This document shows, piece by piece, positions 1 to 12,450 of a stretch of 64,000 nt of DNA. A model generated the notes under the pieces. The model had not been told where the DNA came from and made no database searches. It was given only the letters and a program-made list of their open reading frames with translations. A program made the translations under genes and the position numbers. The stretch is from Epiperipatus broadwayi (Eukaryota > Onychophora > Udeonychophora > Euonychophora > Peripatidae): assembly GCA_028023455.1 (NCBI GenBank), contig JAQFVV010006730.1, forward strand, positions 248,001-312,000, given 5' to 3'. Positions within the stretch are counted from its first letter, which is position 1, and every line of letters starts with the position of its first letter.

Positions 1-780
1 TTGAATGTAAGAGGCTTTATACATCCATCATCAAATGTTCCTTTGAATTATAAAATGGATGGATTTAAGTGTTTTTTGTATTGAAATTTACATCTTTGTA
101 AATTTGAAACAGATAAGAAAAGTAATATTGAGAAATATATGAATGATTTGATAGGAGTGGGATACAAAAAGACTATATTACACAGACAATTGTGTTTGTT
201 TTATCGGAATTTAACTTTTAAACATAAAGTGGATGTAATAAAACTGTCAAAAAGTGGTTTTCTTTAGCTTATGTGCCATCTATGAGTAAAAAATTAAAAA
301 ATATTATCGGTAAAGATTATAATGTAGGATTCTGTTCCCCTTTTTGTTTAAATAGGTTAATAAACAATTCAAAGAATAATGTGAAGGAAATCAATAAGTA
401 TAAAGTGGTTTATTCCATTCCTTGCAAAAAATGTTATTTATTATGGTGAAATGAAGGCGAATGTTTTAACGTGATTACAACAGCATATTTATTAGTACAA
501 AAAAATCTAAAAGTGATTTACAGATTAAGTCTGTTTTTTCAAATCATGAAAGTAATTGTAGTCACGAGTTTTATCCTCAAAATATTATTACTGTGTGCAA
601 TGAGTCAAATGATCGGAAAAGGAAATTGAAAGAGGCTTGGTTTATTGCTAAGTCTAAAAATGTTATTAATCAGCATAACACTAGTGTTCCACTGAGCACG
701 CACTGGAATATTAACTATTCAATTCCAATATGTTGCCATGATTTTGGTATACAATACTGAAAGCGCTTGGCAAATTGTTA
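1..780 (+). pseudogene. Penelope-like element, 3' part with GIY-YIG nuclease domain (copy P1, broken)
   Basis: Translated in pieces, this stretch reads as the end of a Penelope-like reverse transcriptase followed by its GIY-YIG endonuclease. Around 250-430 the reading gives LAYVPSMSKKLKNIIGKDY, then NRLINNSK, then VVYSIPCKKCYL, the typical VY-x-I-C-x-x-C entry to the nuclease. Around 600-715 it gives NESNDRKRKLKEAWFIAKS, the conserved R..KEA.FI helix near the C-terminus. The family nuclease nicks target DNA for retrotransposition. Here the frame changes several times (for example near 90, 265 and 440) and stops interrupt it, so it is dead. The start lies outside the window. The same residue pattern recurs in copies P2 and P4, which supports the call. 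Confidence 0.8.
757..770 (+). ncRNA. decayed hammerhead-like 3' motif of PLE copy P1
   Basis: Just past the P1 coding remnant, CTGA runs directly into GAAAGCGCTTGG. GAAA followed by the self-complementary AGCGCT matches the right half of the hammerhead-like motif seen complete elsewhere in this window. The middle, namely the rest of CTGANGA and stem II, appears deleted. It would not fold as a ribozyme; it is listed as a family marker. Confidence 0.4.
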
Positions 781-885
781 TTTATAATTAATGTTTTTTG
801 CATTTTGATTGCTCTGTTTATTAGGCTTTATTCGTGTAGAATAATTTTTATTATCTGATAGTTTTTATATTATATATATATATAT

Positions 886-3800
886 TGTACTGGTCAGAAT
901 TGTATGTTCATCTAACAAGAGCTAGCATCTAGTCAAAAGTACTTCAAGTCCAATCATGTGCAAGATACATAAGTCAGAAACAATCATGAACTCTGCCCTA
1001 TTGCCTAATTTCTAGATCTATAACATTACGAACAACATTTCTGATGATAACAAATGAAATTTTATTCATTCCTGTCCCAGAGCAACAGCGAAGAAACAAG
1101 AGATCTATAGAGAATGATAATACTACTAGGCTTTGAACCCATGCCCCCAACAGAATGAAATAGCTTAAGATTATAATTAGACTTTTCATCAAAATTCATT
1201 AATAAATTTAGGTTGGCCTAAAGTCAATGGAAATGAGCTATATATAATGCAATCCAATTAACGATGTGTATGCATAAATGAAGAGGCAAAGCAGAATTAA
1301 ATACTAATTATATGATTAATAATTTATTAATATTAATTAGAAAAATGAATAAACAAATAATATACAATTTAATAAACAGTCGCGAATCTATTTACCTATA
1401 ACACTAATAGAATTATGGGTTTCACTTGATTATTAATGCTGATTTGCGTATTGAAAAATTATATAATAGAACATAAGTTACTGATTAAATAATATGCAAA
1501 TCTGCGATTGGATACGATGATTCAAAAAAATGTACAGGTATTCAAAAGATGCGGCTTAATATGCTAACAGTAGATACCAATTTTACCATATTATATAACA
1601 TGGAGGCTATTATTATTTTATGAAAAAATGAATGACCTTAAAAACAGATAAATGGGATATAAGTTACATCAATTTATTATAGTTCATTTGAACCACACAT
1701 GAAAATATTTTATAATTTACATTATTTACTTAAATAGTCATTAGACCTTAAAATGTTCAAACAGAAAAGTTATTTGTATTTTATTCTATTTTTTTCTGAC
1801 TGGAGAAGATTTATTTAGCATTATTAGTTAGCGCAGTCAAACATTGTTTCAATGAGAGGGCGGGTAGCTTAAATAAGCTTTAAAATGACATTCCCTAACT
1901 CATAATATAAATGAAAATATGAGATGGATTTAGAAATCATGGCATTACGTCTTACGGATTTAAAATGGGCAAATATAAAAATATTAAACAAGAATCACAG
2001 TGCTGACTAAAGTAATAATGCTAGAAAAGGGTGAGTCCATTTTACAACGAATGCTTCATCAATTTTATAAGAATATGAAATGTGCCTGTACATGTGACAG
2101 GTCAGTATTTGTAAAAGGTAATTGCGTAGGAATCCATGGTCTGGTTTACTTACAGTGTTAACCCATGTAGAGCCTATCTACAACCTGACAATATCCTGGA
2201 ATTGGTGATTCCAAACCCCATTCATGGATATGCCATTAAGTAAAAGAATCCAATTCCTCCAGGTTTTAAGTTTGATAAAGCAAAGTGAGAAAATTTTGTA
2301 ACATTACGTAAGCCAAGCAACGCTAATACTAAAAAAATAAATCAGGTTCTTAATGATGCTGATATGTGAATTAAGGCCCTTGTAATTTAATAGAATCTAG
2401 TGTAATGATATGAAATAATTTGATCCCTCTCGAAAGGTATGCAAATGACCCTTAATATTAGTTAGGATGTCACAAATAAAAGAGGGAATATTGTTCCCTT
2501 CATTAAACAAATATTAATATGCTAACTAGTAATTAATTCCATAAATAATTACCATGCTAGATGGCATGATGGGCAAATGATTGACCATATAATAAAAAAA
2601 AACCAGCAAAGGTAGGTCATTAAGTTTACTTTAAAATATAATATGAAAATAAATCAATAGCGTGAACATGGTAATAAAGTGATAGATTAAATGTATCAGT
2701 GAATAATCTGCCACTAAGCAAATAGAATAATTTAAAAATATTATTCAATCGAGCAAACTTTTAGTTAGGTAAGAAAGCTTACATTTACGATTTAACATCC
2801 CATAATATCGAGGATATCTAATAAACAAAATTTAGGATCGGTTCACTAGATTGAACTATTAGCATATTAAGTTAAATCATACAAAATTTACAATATAGAA
2901 ATTAAAAGTTTGCCGCATTTAAAATATTAAAAATAGAAATTGTGAAACCCATTAAAAAATGCATTTAAAAAAATTAAGTTATAGATTCATGCATTAGATT
3001 TTTATAACAGAAAGAGAAAGTCATTACTTTATAGAATTGTTACAATTAGCATTACAATGCCACATCTAAACAGAAAGAGAATTACAGTATAAACAATTAA
3101 GTTTTAAAATGAAAATTTTGAAAGAGTTCATATTAGCAGCATGATTAGGATTTACCTTCCATTACTTGATGTCTTGACATCCGTATGGATTGGTAAGTAT
3201 AAAATTATAAAATGAGGAAAAGACAGTTAGCAAGGCAAAGTTCTGAAAAATAATGGCTGGCATCTTGAGATAGTTAGTTCAGAATTTAAATTAGGCAGTC
3301 CATAAGTGAAGATTGTAGGTTAGTATAGCAGTATGGAAATGATTTTTGGAGAAGAAAGGGGAAGCAAATCTAGTCCCTCTACTCCAGATTCATATTTCAA
3401 AATTTAAATTGATGTGGGTCCGTTCTGCAACACTGGTTAAAATGGTGCACTCTGAGACTTAGCCAAAAATTTGGCTCTATATGTTAGTTAGACCTTCTTG
3501 AATGTTCTATTTTCCCACTTGGTAAGGCCCAGATGTCCATTAACTGGCCTGAATGCACTTATTGTTTATTTTCAATGATAATGCATTAAGTTCTAGAGAG
3601 TATTGTTTTAATCTATTTCAAGAATGAAAATAGATTCAAAAGATATAATTTTCATTACCATTTTGTTTGCTAAGGGATTTTAATTTATTAATTACCCTTT
3701 TTAAATTAAATCTAGAATATTCTTTTATTTATAAGTTTCAGAGTTATTTTAATTACTCTCTAGAACTTTCTTTGGTATTGCATCATAAAATGAAATATGC

Positions 3801-4128
3801 AAACTATAAAATAAATATTCATAATATTTAATAACGAAAAATATATTTTTATCTATAATATATTTTTGCAATCTTGAACACACATACATGATTATTTAAA
3901 GGGAATGGAAATTTAAATATTTCCGATTTAAAATTATTAAATATTCTTTTATAATAAAATGTATAACTTATGAAAGTACAAAAACAAAGGAGGGTTTTAA
4001 AACTTGTATGTGTGTCCTTTCACTCTCTAGTGATTTAACACATATATAGCTGGGTTTAAACCTCTGGTTCAAGGTTTTGTATCACCAGACAGTGAAATAA
4101 AAATATGTGTAACATATTTTCCACTTCA
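886..4128 (-). mobile_element. large dispersed repeat R1, candidate solo LTR or non-autonomous LTR element
   Basis: This 3.24-kb block aligns along its length with 49812-53800 (R2) once a LINE insertion in R2 is removed. Shared landmarks include TGTACTGGTCAGAATTGTATG at the left edge, AAAAGTTTGCCGCATTTAAA at about 2905, and the CACCAGACAGTGAA segment at about 4083. Both copies begin TG and end CA and are flanked by 4-bp direct repeats (ATAT here, ATAC in R2), as expected for an LTR. The R1 flank is a TA microsatellite, so its duplication is weak evidence alone. No coding capacity is visible. Read on the minus strand, R2 has a TATA box that is decayed here. It could also be another kind of long non-coding repeat. 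Confidence 0.6.
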
Positions 4129-4139
4129 ATATATATATA

Positions 4140-4600
4140 TAGTGCCATTCATGGTCTAGTTTAAATGTTCATGGTTGGATTTAGGCCTTTATTTTATACA
4201 CTAGAAAGTGCAAGTTAATCAAGCTATGAAAAAGAAGAATCTTCCATTCATATATGAGTTTAGATATCTCAAGAACATAGATATATTTCCTGATTAACTG
4301 GCCTAATAATTATTATGATTTGAATTGCCAGCAGAGTCAGTTTTTTATTTATATAAAACAGGGTAACAGAATTATGTACAAAAATTTATTGATCTGTCTC
4401 ATCGCATCATCAATTCATAACTAATAATTAGGCTAGTTAATTAGGAAATATAGCTATGTTTTTGTGATAGCTAAACTCATATATGAATGGAAGATTCTTC
4501 TTTTTCATAACTTGATTAACCTGAACTTTCTAGTGTGTAAAATAAAGTTCTAAATCCAATTGTGAACCTTTAAACTAGACCGTGAATGATACAATGGCAT
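4140..4600. mobile_element. foldback (long terminal inverted repeat) element, family A
   Basis: The left arm from 4142 (TGCCATTCATGGTCTAGTTT) is matched in reverse complement by the right arm ending at 4599. The arms are about 180 bp each, share an internal TTCCATTCATATATGAGTTTA segment, and enclose a short spacer at about 4330-4400. No protein is encoded. A related copy lies at 6405-6679. The class (MITE or other foldback) cannot be fixed because no clear target duplication is visible. Confidence 0.75.
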
Positions 4601-6404
4601 CCCAATGAGACGCTTTAGAAAAAACCACAACCTGAGATACATGGTAATGGTAATAAAAAAACATTACAATGATGGCCCAAAACCCATAGCTGGAGAATCA
4701 ATAACAGTTTTACAAAAAAAAAATCAAAGCTGAAACCGGATTATATGACTATAAAAATAAAAAATAATTTTTTTTTAATGTCTATAAAACCACAATCGTG
4801 GTGGATATAGATGTTAGATCACAAGTAGGGATCAAATAGCTGGATACTGGAGAGAGGAAAATCATAGTCCCAAGTCCTTATACAACAATATGTAACATAA
4901 GGCCATTCTTAAATGTCTGTCAGTCTTATAAGAGAAGAGTTCCAAAAATGGAAGGCAGACCAAGCACCATGAGCTGATAAGTCTCAAAAGAATGAGCAGA
5001 TGCTTGTATGTTCTTAGACTTGGGTTTCTTATCATTAGTCTTACATGTGTGCAGAAAGGACACAGGTGAACATGGAAATATTTTTCATTCCCACTGTGTT
5101 AGATCCTTAAAAGTAGACTTTAAAGCCACACATCACTTGTGAACAGTCTCATATTAGTAATGCTAATACAAAAAAGAAAGTTATACTTGAAACTTAAGAA
5201 TAAAATAACTTCAAATCAATATTTTATTCTTATTTGTTGGAGTGGGTGGTAATGAACCATATTAAAATACATATGGTTCATGAGTATATTGGCATTTGGT
5301 AATATTTAAAAAAAAAGTAAAATTTAAAGATCTTTTAAAAGACGCAATTTAATTTTCTTTTTTTAGTTAGTATAACTTATTTTTTAAATAATGTACAATG
5401 AAAGTTGTCTTTGTTTTGTATTTATTTGTTTAATTTAATTAAGTTAAAATTGGAGGTAATAAAGAAGACATGCAGATTATTCATCCAGATAAACAAAAAG
5501 AAAGAAATTCCAAACATAAAAGAAAGTCTACATTAATTAAAGATGGTGGAAAGAATTTATAAAAAAGAGAACTTTGTAATTGAAAATACAAAGTAAATGT
5601 GCAAGTTTATTAACCTATATTCTGATAACAAAACAAAGATAATAATCTGCACAGAAGCTTCAAAACTGGATCGAGAATATAAAAGAGGAATACAATTTCG
5701 ATCTTGGTCTTCTTGCTATCTTATTCTTTTGGTTGGAGGTTCCCATGAGAGCCCTGAGTAGCGAAATGTGTCTACCCAGGAATACTACTCAGCTGCTGAA
5801 TGGGAATGAAGTGTAGTGGACACCTTTTGTAATGAAGAGGTTATCCCAAAAGAGCTTTTGAATACAGCCTTAAAACAGACCAGGAATGCAAAAATGTCCT
5901 ATGAAAGAAATCAGTTAACTTCCAATGAACTCAGGATCCCAAAAAATACATGTATACTACAAGAATCTACCCAAAATTACCAGTAAGCTAAGATTATTCA
6001 TTTTTGATTTGTGACAAAATTAAGTGTTTGCAAACTATTCTAAACTATAATCTTATAGTAAACTACCGATCGAGACTTTTGCAGATTTATTATTCAAAGA
6101 ACATTCTAGAAGAAACCTAAGAAGAGTGGAATAAAACTTGATTTAATTATTTAATGTTATTATCTGGATTAGTGTGTATGTACTTTCCAATTTTATCTAA
6201 TAATTTATCTTTTCAACATTTTACTTTGCTATAATAAAATATTTATCTTTAATATCAACATTTCATTGTGCATTATTGGGGTTAGTTTATTAGAATTTAT
6301 TATGTATAAATTACCTTTGCCAACATGCTTGTTTAAACCCATGGAAAATTCCAAATGAAAAATCCATATAAATATTTAAAATGACAAGAAACATAATCCC
6401 GATC
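4601..6404. other. AT-rich intergenic DNA, nothing recognised
   Basis: No convincing reading frame, RNA gene or repeat pair was found. Around 5750-5775 the string CCTGAGTAGCGAAATGTGTC loosely recalls the hammerhead-like motifs but lacks a stem II. Confidence 0.5.
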
Positions 6405-6679
6405 TTATTTTTATTCATTAATTATGAATTGATGATGCAAAGTGATGGATCAGTGAATTCTTATATAAAATTCTGGTGTCTTTTTCTAAATAAATAAGAA
6501 ACTGATTCCATCAGCAATTCAAATCGTAATAATTATTAGGTCAGTTAATCAGGAAATATAGTTATATTCTTGAAATGTCTAGAATATATTTTCTTTTCAT
6601 AGTTCGATTAACTTGTACTTTATATTATGTTAAAGAAGGCCTAAAACCGTGAATGTTAAATTGGACAATGAATGGTGCA
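6405..6679. mobile_element. partial copy of foldback family A
   Basis: The segment TATGAATTGATGATGC at 6423, the GCAATTCAAATCGTAATAAT segment at about 6512 and the terminal AATGAATGGTGCA at 6668-6679 align with the reverse complement of 4140-4600. Only one terminal arm survives; the other is lost or too diverged to see. Confidence 0.7.
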
Positions 6680-7059
6680 ATATATATATATATACCTTGA
6701 TATTAATAAAGTTTATTTTATTAAAAAAATTATATCAAATAACATAAAAGATATAAATTGCTAAAAAGCTTTTATCAAACTTACTACAAATCAGTTAAGA
6801 CCTAGTATTGAAGTAGATTAGTAATTAATACTTTATAACATTGACCACACAATGAATTCACATCTAGTTATGAGAATATTAATATTAACTTGTCCAGAAA
6901 ATATAAGTTTAGACTTCAAAATTAAAAAAAAATATTGATGATGGACAACAGCAATCTTGAATGAGATCATATCTGATAATACTTCTATCTCCAATTTTGG
7001 ATACTCTTCATAAAAGAAAAATAATCAGGTATGATGTCACTTCTGTCAAACTGTTTTTT

Positions 7060-7130
7060 TTATTGTCAGAAGCGAACGCCAGGACAACTGCTTGTAAGAC
7101 AGATGTGCTAACCACTCGGCCACCAACGCT
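7060..7130 (-). pseudogene. tRNA-like remnant (tRNA-derived repeat head)
   Basis: On the minus strand the sequence reads GCGTTGG, then TGGCCGAGTGGTTAGCAC (A-box type), then CTTACAA as an anticodon-like loop, then GTTGTCCTGG leading into TTCGCTTC (B-box type). The T-stem and the 3' acceptor strand are decayed. The A-box, anticodon-loop and T-arm sequences match those of the element at 56258-56339, so this is a dispersed tRNA-derived family rather than a working tRNA gene. Confidence 0.55.
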
Positions 7131-9149
7131 TATTTTAATCCTGAATTTAAATTCTGTCTCATTTTTATTTTACTAGAAATGTACATAGTTTAAAAAAAAC
7201 AACAACAACAACTAATCATATGCAATTGTTTTTAAAATAAGATATATAATAACTGTTTTATGTGTGTATACATAGTCAGACGCACATTAGTTTATATATG
7301 GTCATGCTTATTCTTTAAATTTTTTTAAAGTTGGTATCAAAGTGCAATTGTTAAAGTGTTTGGTTCTTTTACAATTTTTTTCTGTATTCAATTTTACTGT
7401 TATTAGTAAAAATATATATATATATATTGAGAATAAACTCAATTTTAAAATTTTTTTAAAATTATATTATGATTATACTTTATAATTTCAAATAAAAAAA
7501 AGATTTTATTCTATTTAAAATGCTCAACACCAAAATTAGCACTAAATTTAACAAGTAAGTTTCTAGAGAAATCTATTGGAAAATTCAATTTTGAAGGAGA
7601 ATTTAGATTTAACTCAACTTTTCTGACTAATTGAGAATATCTGGTGCCTGTGAACCTAAATCCTAGTCCCTATGCAGGTTGGAACTGGGAAAAGGGTGCT
7701 GTGGTGATCATTACCCGAATTGGATATCTCATTCAATTTATTAGCAATAACGTTATACATTGTGGTTTAGTGATTGTGTTGTAAACCATAGATTTTATTT
7801 AATAAATTATTTGCTCAATTTGATGACTATATTTGAACATTTGATTTCAAGTGTCACTCTGATTTTCACTCATATATTCTACAACAAATCTCTTACAGAG
7901 TCTCTCATAATGTCATTTTAATAGCAGTGCGAGCTTTGCAAATCATTGCTAATTTTTGCATTTGACTATTAACAATAATTAAGCATCTCATGCATTAGGG
8001 CTTCAGGTTTTCATAAGTTACCAGGATACTGAAACATGATGGATGAAGTGAAATATGCTATTTTAATTTACACATTACTCTAGGTAGATCAGCAATCATC
8101 TTAGATAACTAATATATCGTTAAAATGTCAATTAATCTTCAAAAATAATAACTGTCATTTAATCTCTATATTCTGCAAGATCATAGAGAAAATTAAGATA
8201 AGAGAGTAAATAGTAGCCACTATGAGAATAATTAAAGACACTTGGGCAATTTATCACTTACCTAAAACCTGAATATTCCACCCCTAAAAAATCCAAGAAC
8301 CTTCAATTACAAACAAATCCCTGTAGCCACAAACTCAACCATGTATTGCTGGAGATTTAAACATAAGATAGACCATAGATAGCAATGCTTAATATCCATG
8401 AAAATACATTGTATTTGTCTTGTATATCTAATTGACTAATAAATTCTAATTTTAAAATTAAAAAAAGATTTGGATATTAGTTTATTTATAAAAAATAATA
8501 ACTTAGAATTAATCAAAAATTAAATTTAAATAAGATTTAACATGTTTTTATATTCTACATCTAATTTTATAAAATTAATAGGAACCACAGAGTTGTTTTA
8601 ACTTTTCATATTACCATATATATGTATAATTATAACCCATAACGATCTCATAATGCAATTCAACCTCAAGCCACATATTTATAATTATTTAGCAATAACT
8701 TGTTATGTACTTTTAAGAACAATTTAAAAAAAAAATCATATGAATTTTATCGCTGCAAACTAAGCTGTATCAAAATATATGACTTTGATTATATGCAATA
8801 AAAATGTAAAAAAAAAAAAAAAATGTAAATCAGTGTTATTAGATAGAGTGGAGAGTGATGGGTCATCTGAAAGTCTGTGCTCATATACACTATATTATAA
8901 AAAAAAACATTATAAATTCATAACTTTAATACTTTTAGGAAGCACGAGTTTTTATTTCTAAAGGTCATGCATGAAAATGTCTTTAAAAATTGTAACTATT
9001 TTAGATCTTAAAGCACCATACTCAATTATATTTATTCATAAAAAATTAAAAGTAGGTATTTTTTCTACTTGTGTATTATTCTTTCTAAATTTGATATAAA
9101 TTATATCATGTAATAAAATGTTTTCTAAGATTAATACTAAAAGTTTTAC
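7131..9149. other. AT-rich intergenic DNA, nothing recognised
   Basis: Short A and TA runs only (for example 7412-7426 and 8808-8823). No repeat pair or coding signal was found. Confidence 0.5.
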
Positions 9150-9785
9150 ATACATTTCAAAAAGATAAATGATTTCTAATATATATATTTTGTGCTGAAC
9201 CAGCACTCATCAGTTAGTCCAGTTCACCATCTCCAACACATCACTGCTCACTTCATATTAAGATAGCAAATCTTCAAACTTTACTGGTCAAGATTTAATC
9301 TTTTTTACTCTACAACTCTTCAGTCATCCATATCATTGAAAATCTGAGAATGAAATGCTCAAAACTCTTGATAATGCCCGTATTATTGTTAAACCCATCA
9401 CCTTAAATCTATCTGACCCCTCATACATGGGTATGACAATAATATTGGCACCATCAAAGGCTTTGAGCATTTCATCCTTGGATATTTAATGATATGGATG
9501 GCTGAAGAGTTGTAGAATGGAAAAGGTTGAAGTTTGTCCATTAAACTTTGAAGATTTGCTATCTTAATATAAACTGAGCAGTGAATGTATATACATGTTG
9601 GAGATGGTGATCTGGATCAATTGATGAGTGCTGGTTCAGCATGAAATATATATCGGAAATCATTTATCTTTTTCACATGTATATAGTCATGTGTATTAGT
9701 TGTATAAGATGGATTGGATAGCTGTGGGGTGTTTGAAAGCTTGAGTTAAAGTTCTTTATAATTAATTTGTTTAGTATTGTGACAG
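9150..9785. mobile_element. foldback element, family B, with tRNA-like tail
   Basis: The left arm 9155-9410 (including GTGCTGAACCAGCACTCATC at about 9192) pairs with the right arm 9430-9682 (GATGAGTGCTGGTTCAGCAT). Outer AAAGATAAATGATTT and AAATCATTTATCTTT also pair. Beyond the right arm, 9686-9770 aligns with the tRNA-like part of the 19145-20327 element (GTCATGTGTATTAGTTGT ... GAGTTAAAGTTC replacing GAGTTCGAATCC). It encodes nothing. It appears to be an older subfamily of the same foldback group. Confidence 0.7.
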
Positions 9786-9794
9786 TCAGATGAT

Positions 9795-11460
9795 GTGTGT
9801 AGATTTAACCCAGTTCGAATACTAGGCGAAAGTACCTCAAGGCCAACCATACGCGAGATATAAATCAAGAATACATATGACCTCTGCCCATTCGCCTGTT
9901 CTCGAGGCCTGATCACAAACAAACAACACCATCTGAGCCATGCATAAATTATTTTTCAACCGGCCACAAAGCTTAGCAACAGCGGTAGAGACATGGACGG
10001 GAAATCCTAAAGAGCTAAAAGCTAAATGTGTAAAGTACATAAAAAGATGTGTTGGTGTTTGCGTTTTGCGTGCCTGCATCATTGAAAAGTAAAAATAAAG
10101 CATTTAATATAACTAAGAAACTCAAGTTTTTGATAATTAAATAATGTTTAATTAATGGCTTTAAAATATGAATAAGGTTTTAATGGGCCTCCGCTATTCC
10201 CCTAAATTACTGCAACAAACTAATTAGATAATAAAAAGAAAACAAGTTAATAGGTTTGCGGTCAAATTCTTTTCTTCCCAATTTTATTAAAAAAATTCCA
10301 ACTCGATCTTCTCGATAAAGTACGATAGATAATAAAAACCTTTCGCAAAGCATTTCTTATAGCTTTGCGCTAAAAACCGTGTTTAAAATTGACTTAGAAC
10401 GTATATAGCTAAATCACATATACGTGATACGCAAATGGCGGACACAAAGAGGTGTTATCAAAAAGATCAAGTTGGCACACAAAAGAAACTGACTTGGATT
10501 TAATTAACAACATAAATAAAATTGGAAAGAGATTTCAAATGACAAAAAGTTAACTATTAAATTTAACCGCAACGAAATACTAAATATTTACAATGGTTAG
10601 TAAGGAAGAATAGCGAAGGTAAAAAGGTTACATATAGCTAGATGATCCCAAAATATATTTAAGGTTAATTCATAAAAGGTTTACATAGCAAAGACATATA
10701 TTTCAATACAACAATACAACAATATGAATCAAAAGTAGCATACGAGATAGTTTAATATAGTAGATACGATACCGTCCTTTTTCCGTGATGTTCCCTACGG
10801 CGTCCGTGGCTTGATCCGACCGACGATAGGTGTTTGTCCGGACAATGAAAATATGAAGTATGGCTTCCATGAAAAGTTCTCCAGACACGGCATAGAGTTC
10901 ATATGGTTATTGATTGGATGTTAAGGCATTTTTGGATGGTATTTAGGAACCTCGGCGATAGGCAAAGCTATGATTTGCCTAGCCAAGCATATCCATTTTC
11001 CTCAAAATACGGTTGGTTTTAACTGGAGCAGGTTCCAACTTCTCCATTGTTTGAAAATGACAGCTGTATAACTTTTTTGAAGCACAAGCTAAATGTGAAG
11101 CAAAATCTGACGGATTTCTCCCAAGAGAAATCTGAATGCACTTTCCAGAAAACTTGGAAATAAAACAGCAAGAAAAATCTTAATAAATCGCCTTCACAAG
11201 CAAAATCAGAATCAACTGACTCCTTCAAAAAGAAAAGTCTGAAGAATAAAGTCTGAATGAAAATATCTCTTTTGTTCTCCCTACTATTTATACTTTCTCT
11301 GCCAGCTACCTTCCATTGTTTGTATGATCTGAGATCTTGATAAGCCCCCCCTTGCTGCTTTGTTTCAAAACAACACGTTCTAAAAATAACTTCAATTTTT
11401 TACTCTAACTTTCTTACTTTAAAGTTGGAATTTTATTAATTAAAAAGCAAGAAAGAAAAT
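9795..11460 (-). repeat. GC-richer repeat-like block, start related to R1/R2
   Basis: The first 100-200 bases align with the start of R1: ACTAGGCGAAAGTACCTCAA at about 9819 against CTAGTCAAAAGTACTTCAA. Beyond about 10030 I see no clear alignment. Composition is visibly richer in G and C and CpG than the surroundings (for example 10770-10850), which suggests a younger insertion. On the minus strand GTATAAATA at 11285-11293 is followed by a leader without a long reading frame. A diverged member of the R1/R2 group is possible; an unrelated element is also possible. Confidence 0.4.
11285..11293 (-). promoter_or_regulatory. TATA box candidate in the GC-richer block
   Basis: Minus-strand GTATAAATAG, downstream of GGCAGAGAAA. 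A similar GTATAAATA occurs on the minus strand in R2 and at 48479-48487. Such sites also occur by chance in AT-rich DNA. Confidence 0.35.
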
Positions 11461-11977
11461 GCCATCTTTAATTAGACTTGAACGGCTCACTAATTAAAAT
11501 ATACATTCTTTCAGAAATGTTGGTGGGCTTATCTCAAAATCAAATCATACTAAATATTTTAATAAAATTTGAACAACAATATATTATTATTTTACAATAG
11601 AATAAGCATTTTATTTCAGCAGAATCTTGCATTAATTCATATATATACGCTAGATGTATATATATGTTTGACTAATAGGTTATGCAATTTTTATCAATAG
11701 AATGAAATTTATTTAAAATAAAATATTTAACTGTAATACACATTTAATAAGCATAATTATTCTTAACTCTAATGCAAAACCCTGCTGATATTGAACTATA
11801 AACTTAATTTAGGTCTACAATACTAATTAAGTTTATAGGAAGATGTGAAGCATGGATCGGACTTCAGATCCATTGCTTCAGTATAGATAATATACATGTA
11901 TTTAAATATTACATATTCAACCTGTATTATATCCATCCCTCTTCTGTATAATTAAGTGGATTTATTGAGGTCTTAAA
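11461..11977. other. AT-rich intergenic DNA, nothing recognised
   Basis: Low-complexity AT-rich sequence with short ATATAT runs near 11640-11665. No supported feature. Confidence 0.45.
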
Positions 11978-12355
11978 GTATGAGGGGTCAGATTGACTTA
12001 AGATCAACACAGGTATGGCAATAATATTGGCATCACCAAGAACTTTGAACATTTCATTCTTGGATTTTCAATGATATAGATAGCTGAAGAATTGTAGAGT
12101 GGAGAAAATTGAAGCTAGTCCATTAAAGTTTGAAGGTTTGCTATCTTAATATAAACTGAGCAGTGATTGCTTATACATATTTGAGATGGTGATCTGGACC
12201 AACTGATGAGTGCTGGTTCAGCATGAAATACTTATATTGGAAATCATTTATTTTTTCATATTATGTAGTCATGTGTATCAATTGTATAAGATGAATTAGA
12301 TAGTTATGGGCCACTTGAAAGTTTGAGTTAAAGTTCTCTATAATTACATTATTTA

Positions 12356-12358
<3 letters not shown>
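11978..12358 (+). mobile_element. half copy of foldback family B
   Basis: Aligns with the right half of the 9150-9785 element: GAGGGGTCAGATTGACTTAA, AATGATATAGATAGCTGAAG, TTTGCTATCTTAATATAAAC, ACTGATGAGTGCTGGTTCAG, and then the tRNA-like tail to 12350. The left arm is absent. Confidence 0.75.

Positions 12359-12387
<29 letters not shown>
12358..12387. repeat. (TA)n microsatellite
   Basis: An uninterrupted TA dinucleotide run of about 30 bases between the family B half copy and a tRNA-like fragment. Confidence 0.9.
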
Positions 12388-12390
<3 letters not shown>

Positions 12391-12450
12391 ACCGGGTTCG
12401 AACCTATGTGAAATCTTACTTCCTCTTCTGCCAATGGTTTAGCTGTGTTG
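12388..12450 (-). repeat. tRNA-like fragment with perfect B box
   Basis: On the minus strand an A-box-like AGCTAAACCATTGG (12431-12444) is followed by GGTTCGAACCC (12394-12404) and ends CCGGTACA. The B box fits the RNA polymerase III consensus exactly. The plus-strand start TGTACCGG resembles the TGTACTGG start of R1 and R2, so this may be a piece of that family or a SINE head. Confidence 0.4.

Noticed and set aside
4742-5150. Minus-strand zinc-finger-like CPFC reading
   Set aside because: A single cysteine pair without matching histidines and with no open flanks.
5748-5775. CCTGAGTAGCGAAATGTGTC as another hammerhead-like motif
   Set aside because: CTGANGA is not intact and there is no stem II; similarity is limited to GAAA and neighbours.
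10703-10888. Minus-strand frame in the GC-richer block as a gag or leader protein
   Set aside because: Only 61 residues with no recognised motif; the block is better described as a non-coding repeat for now.
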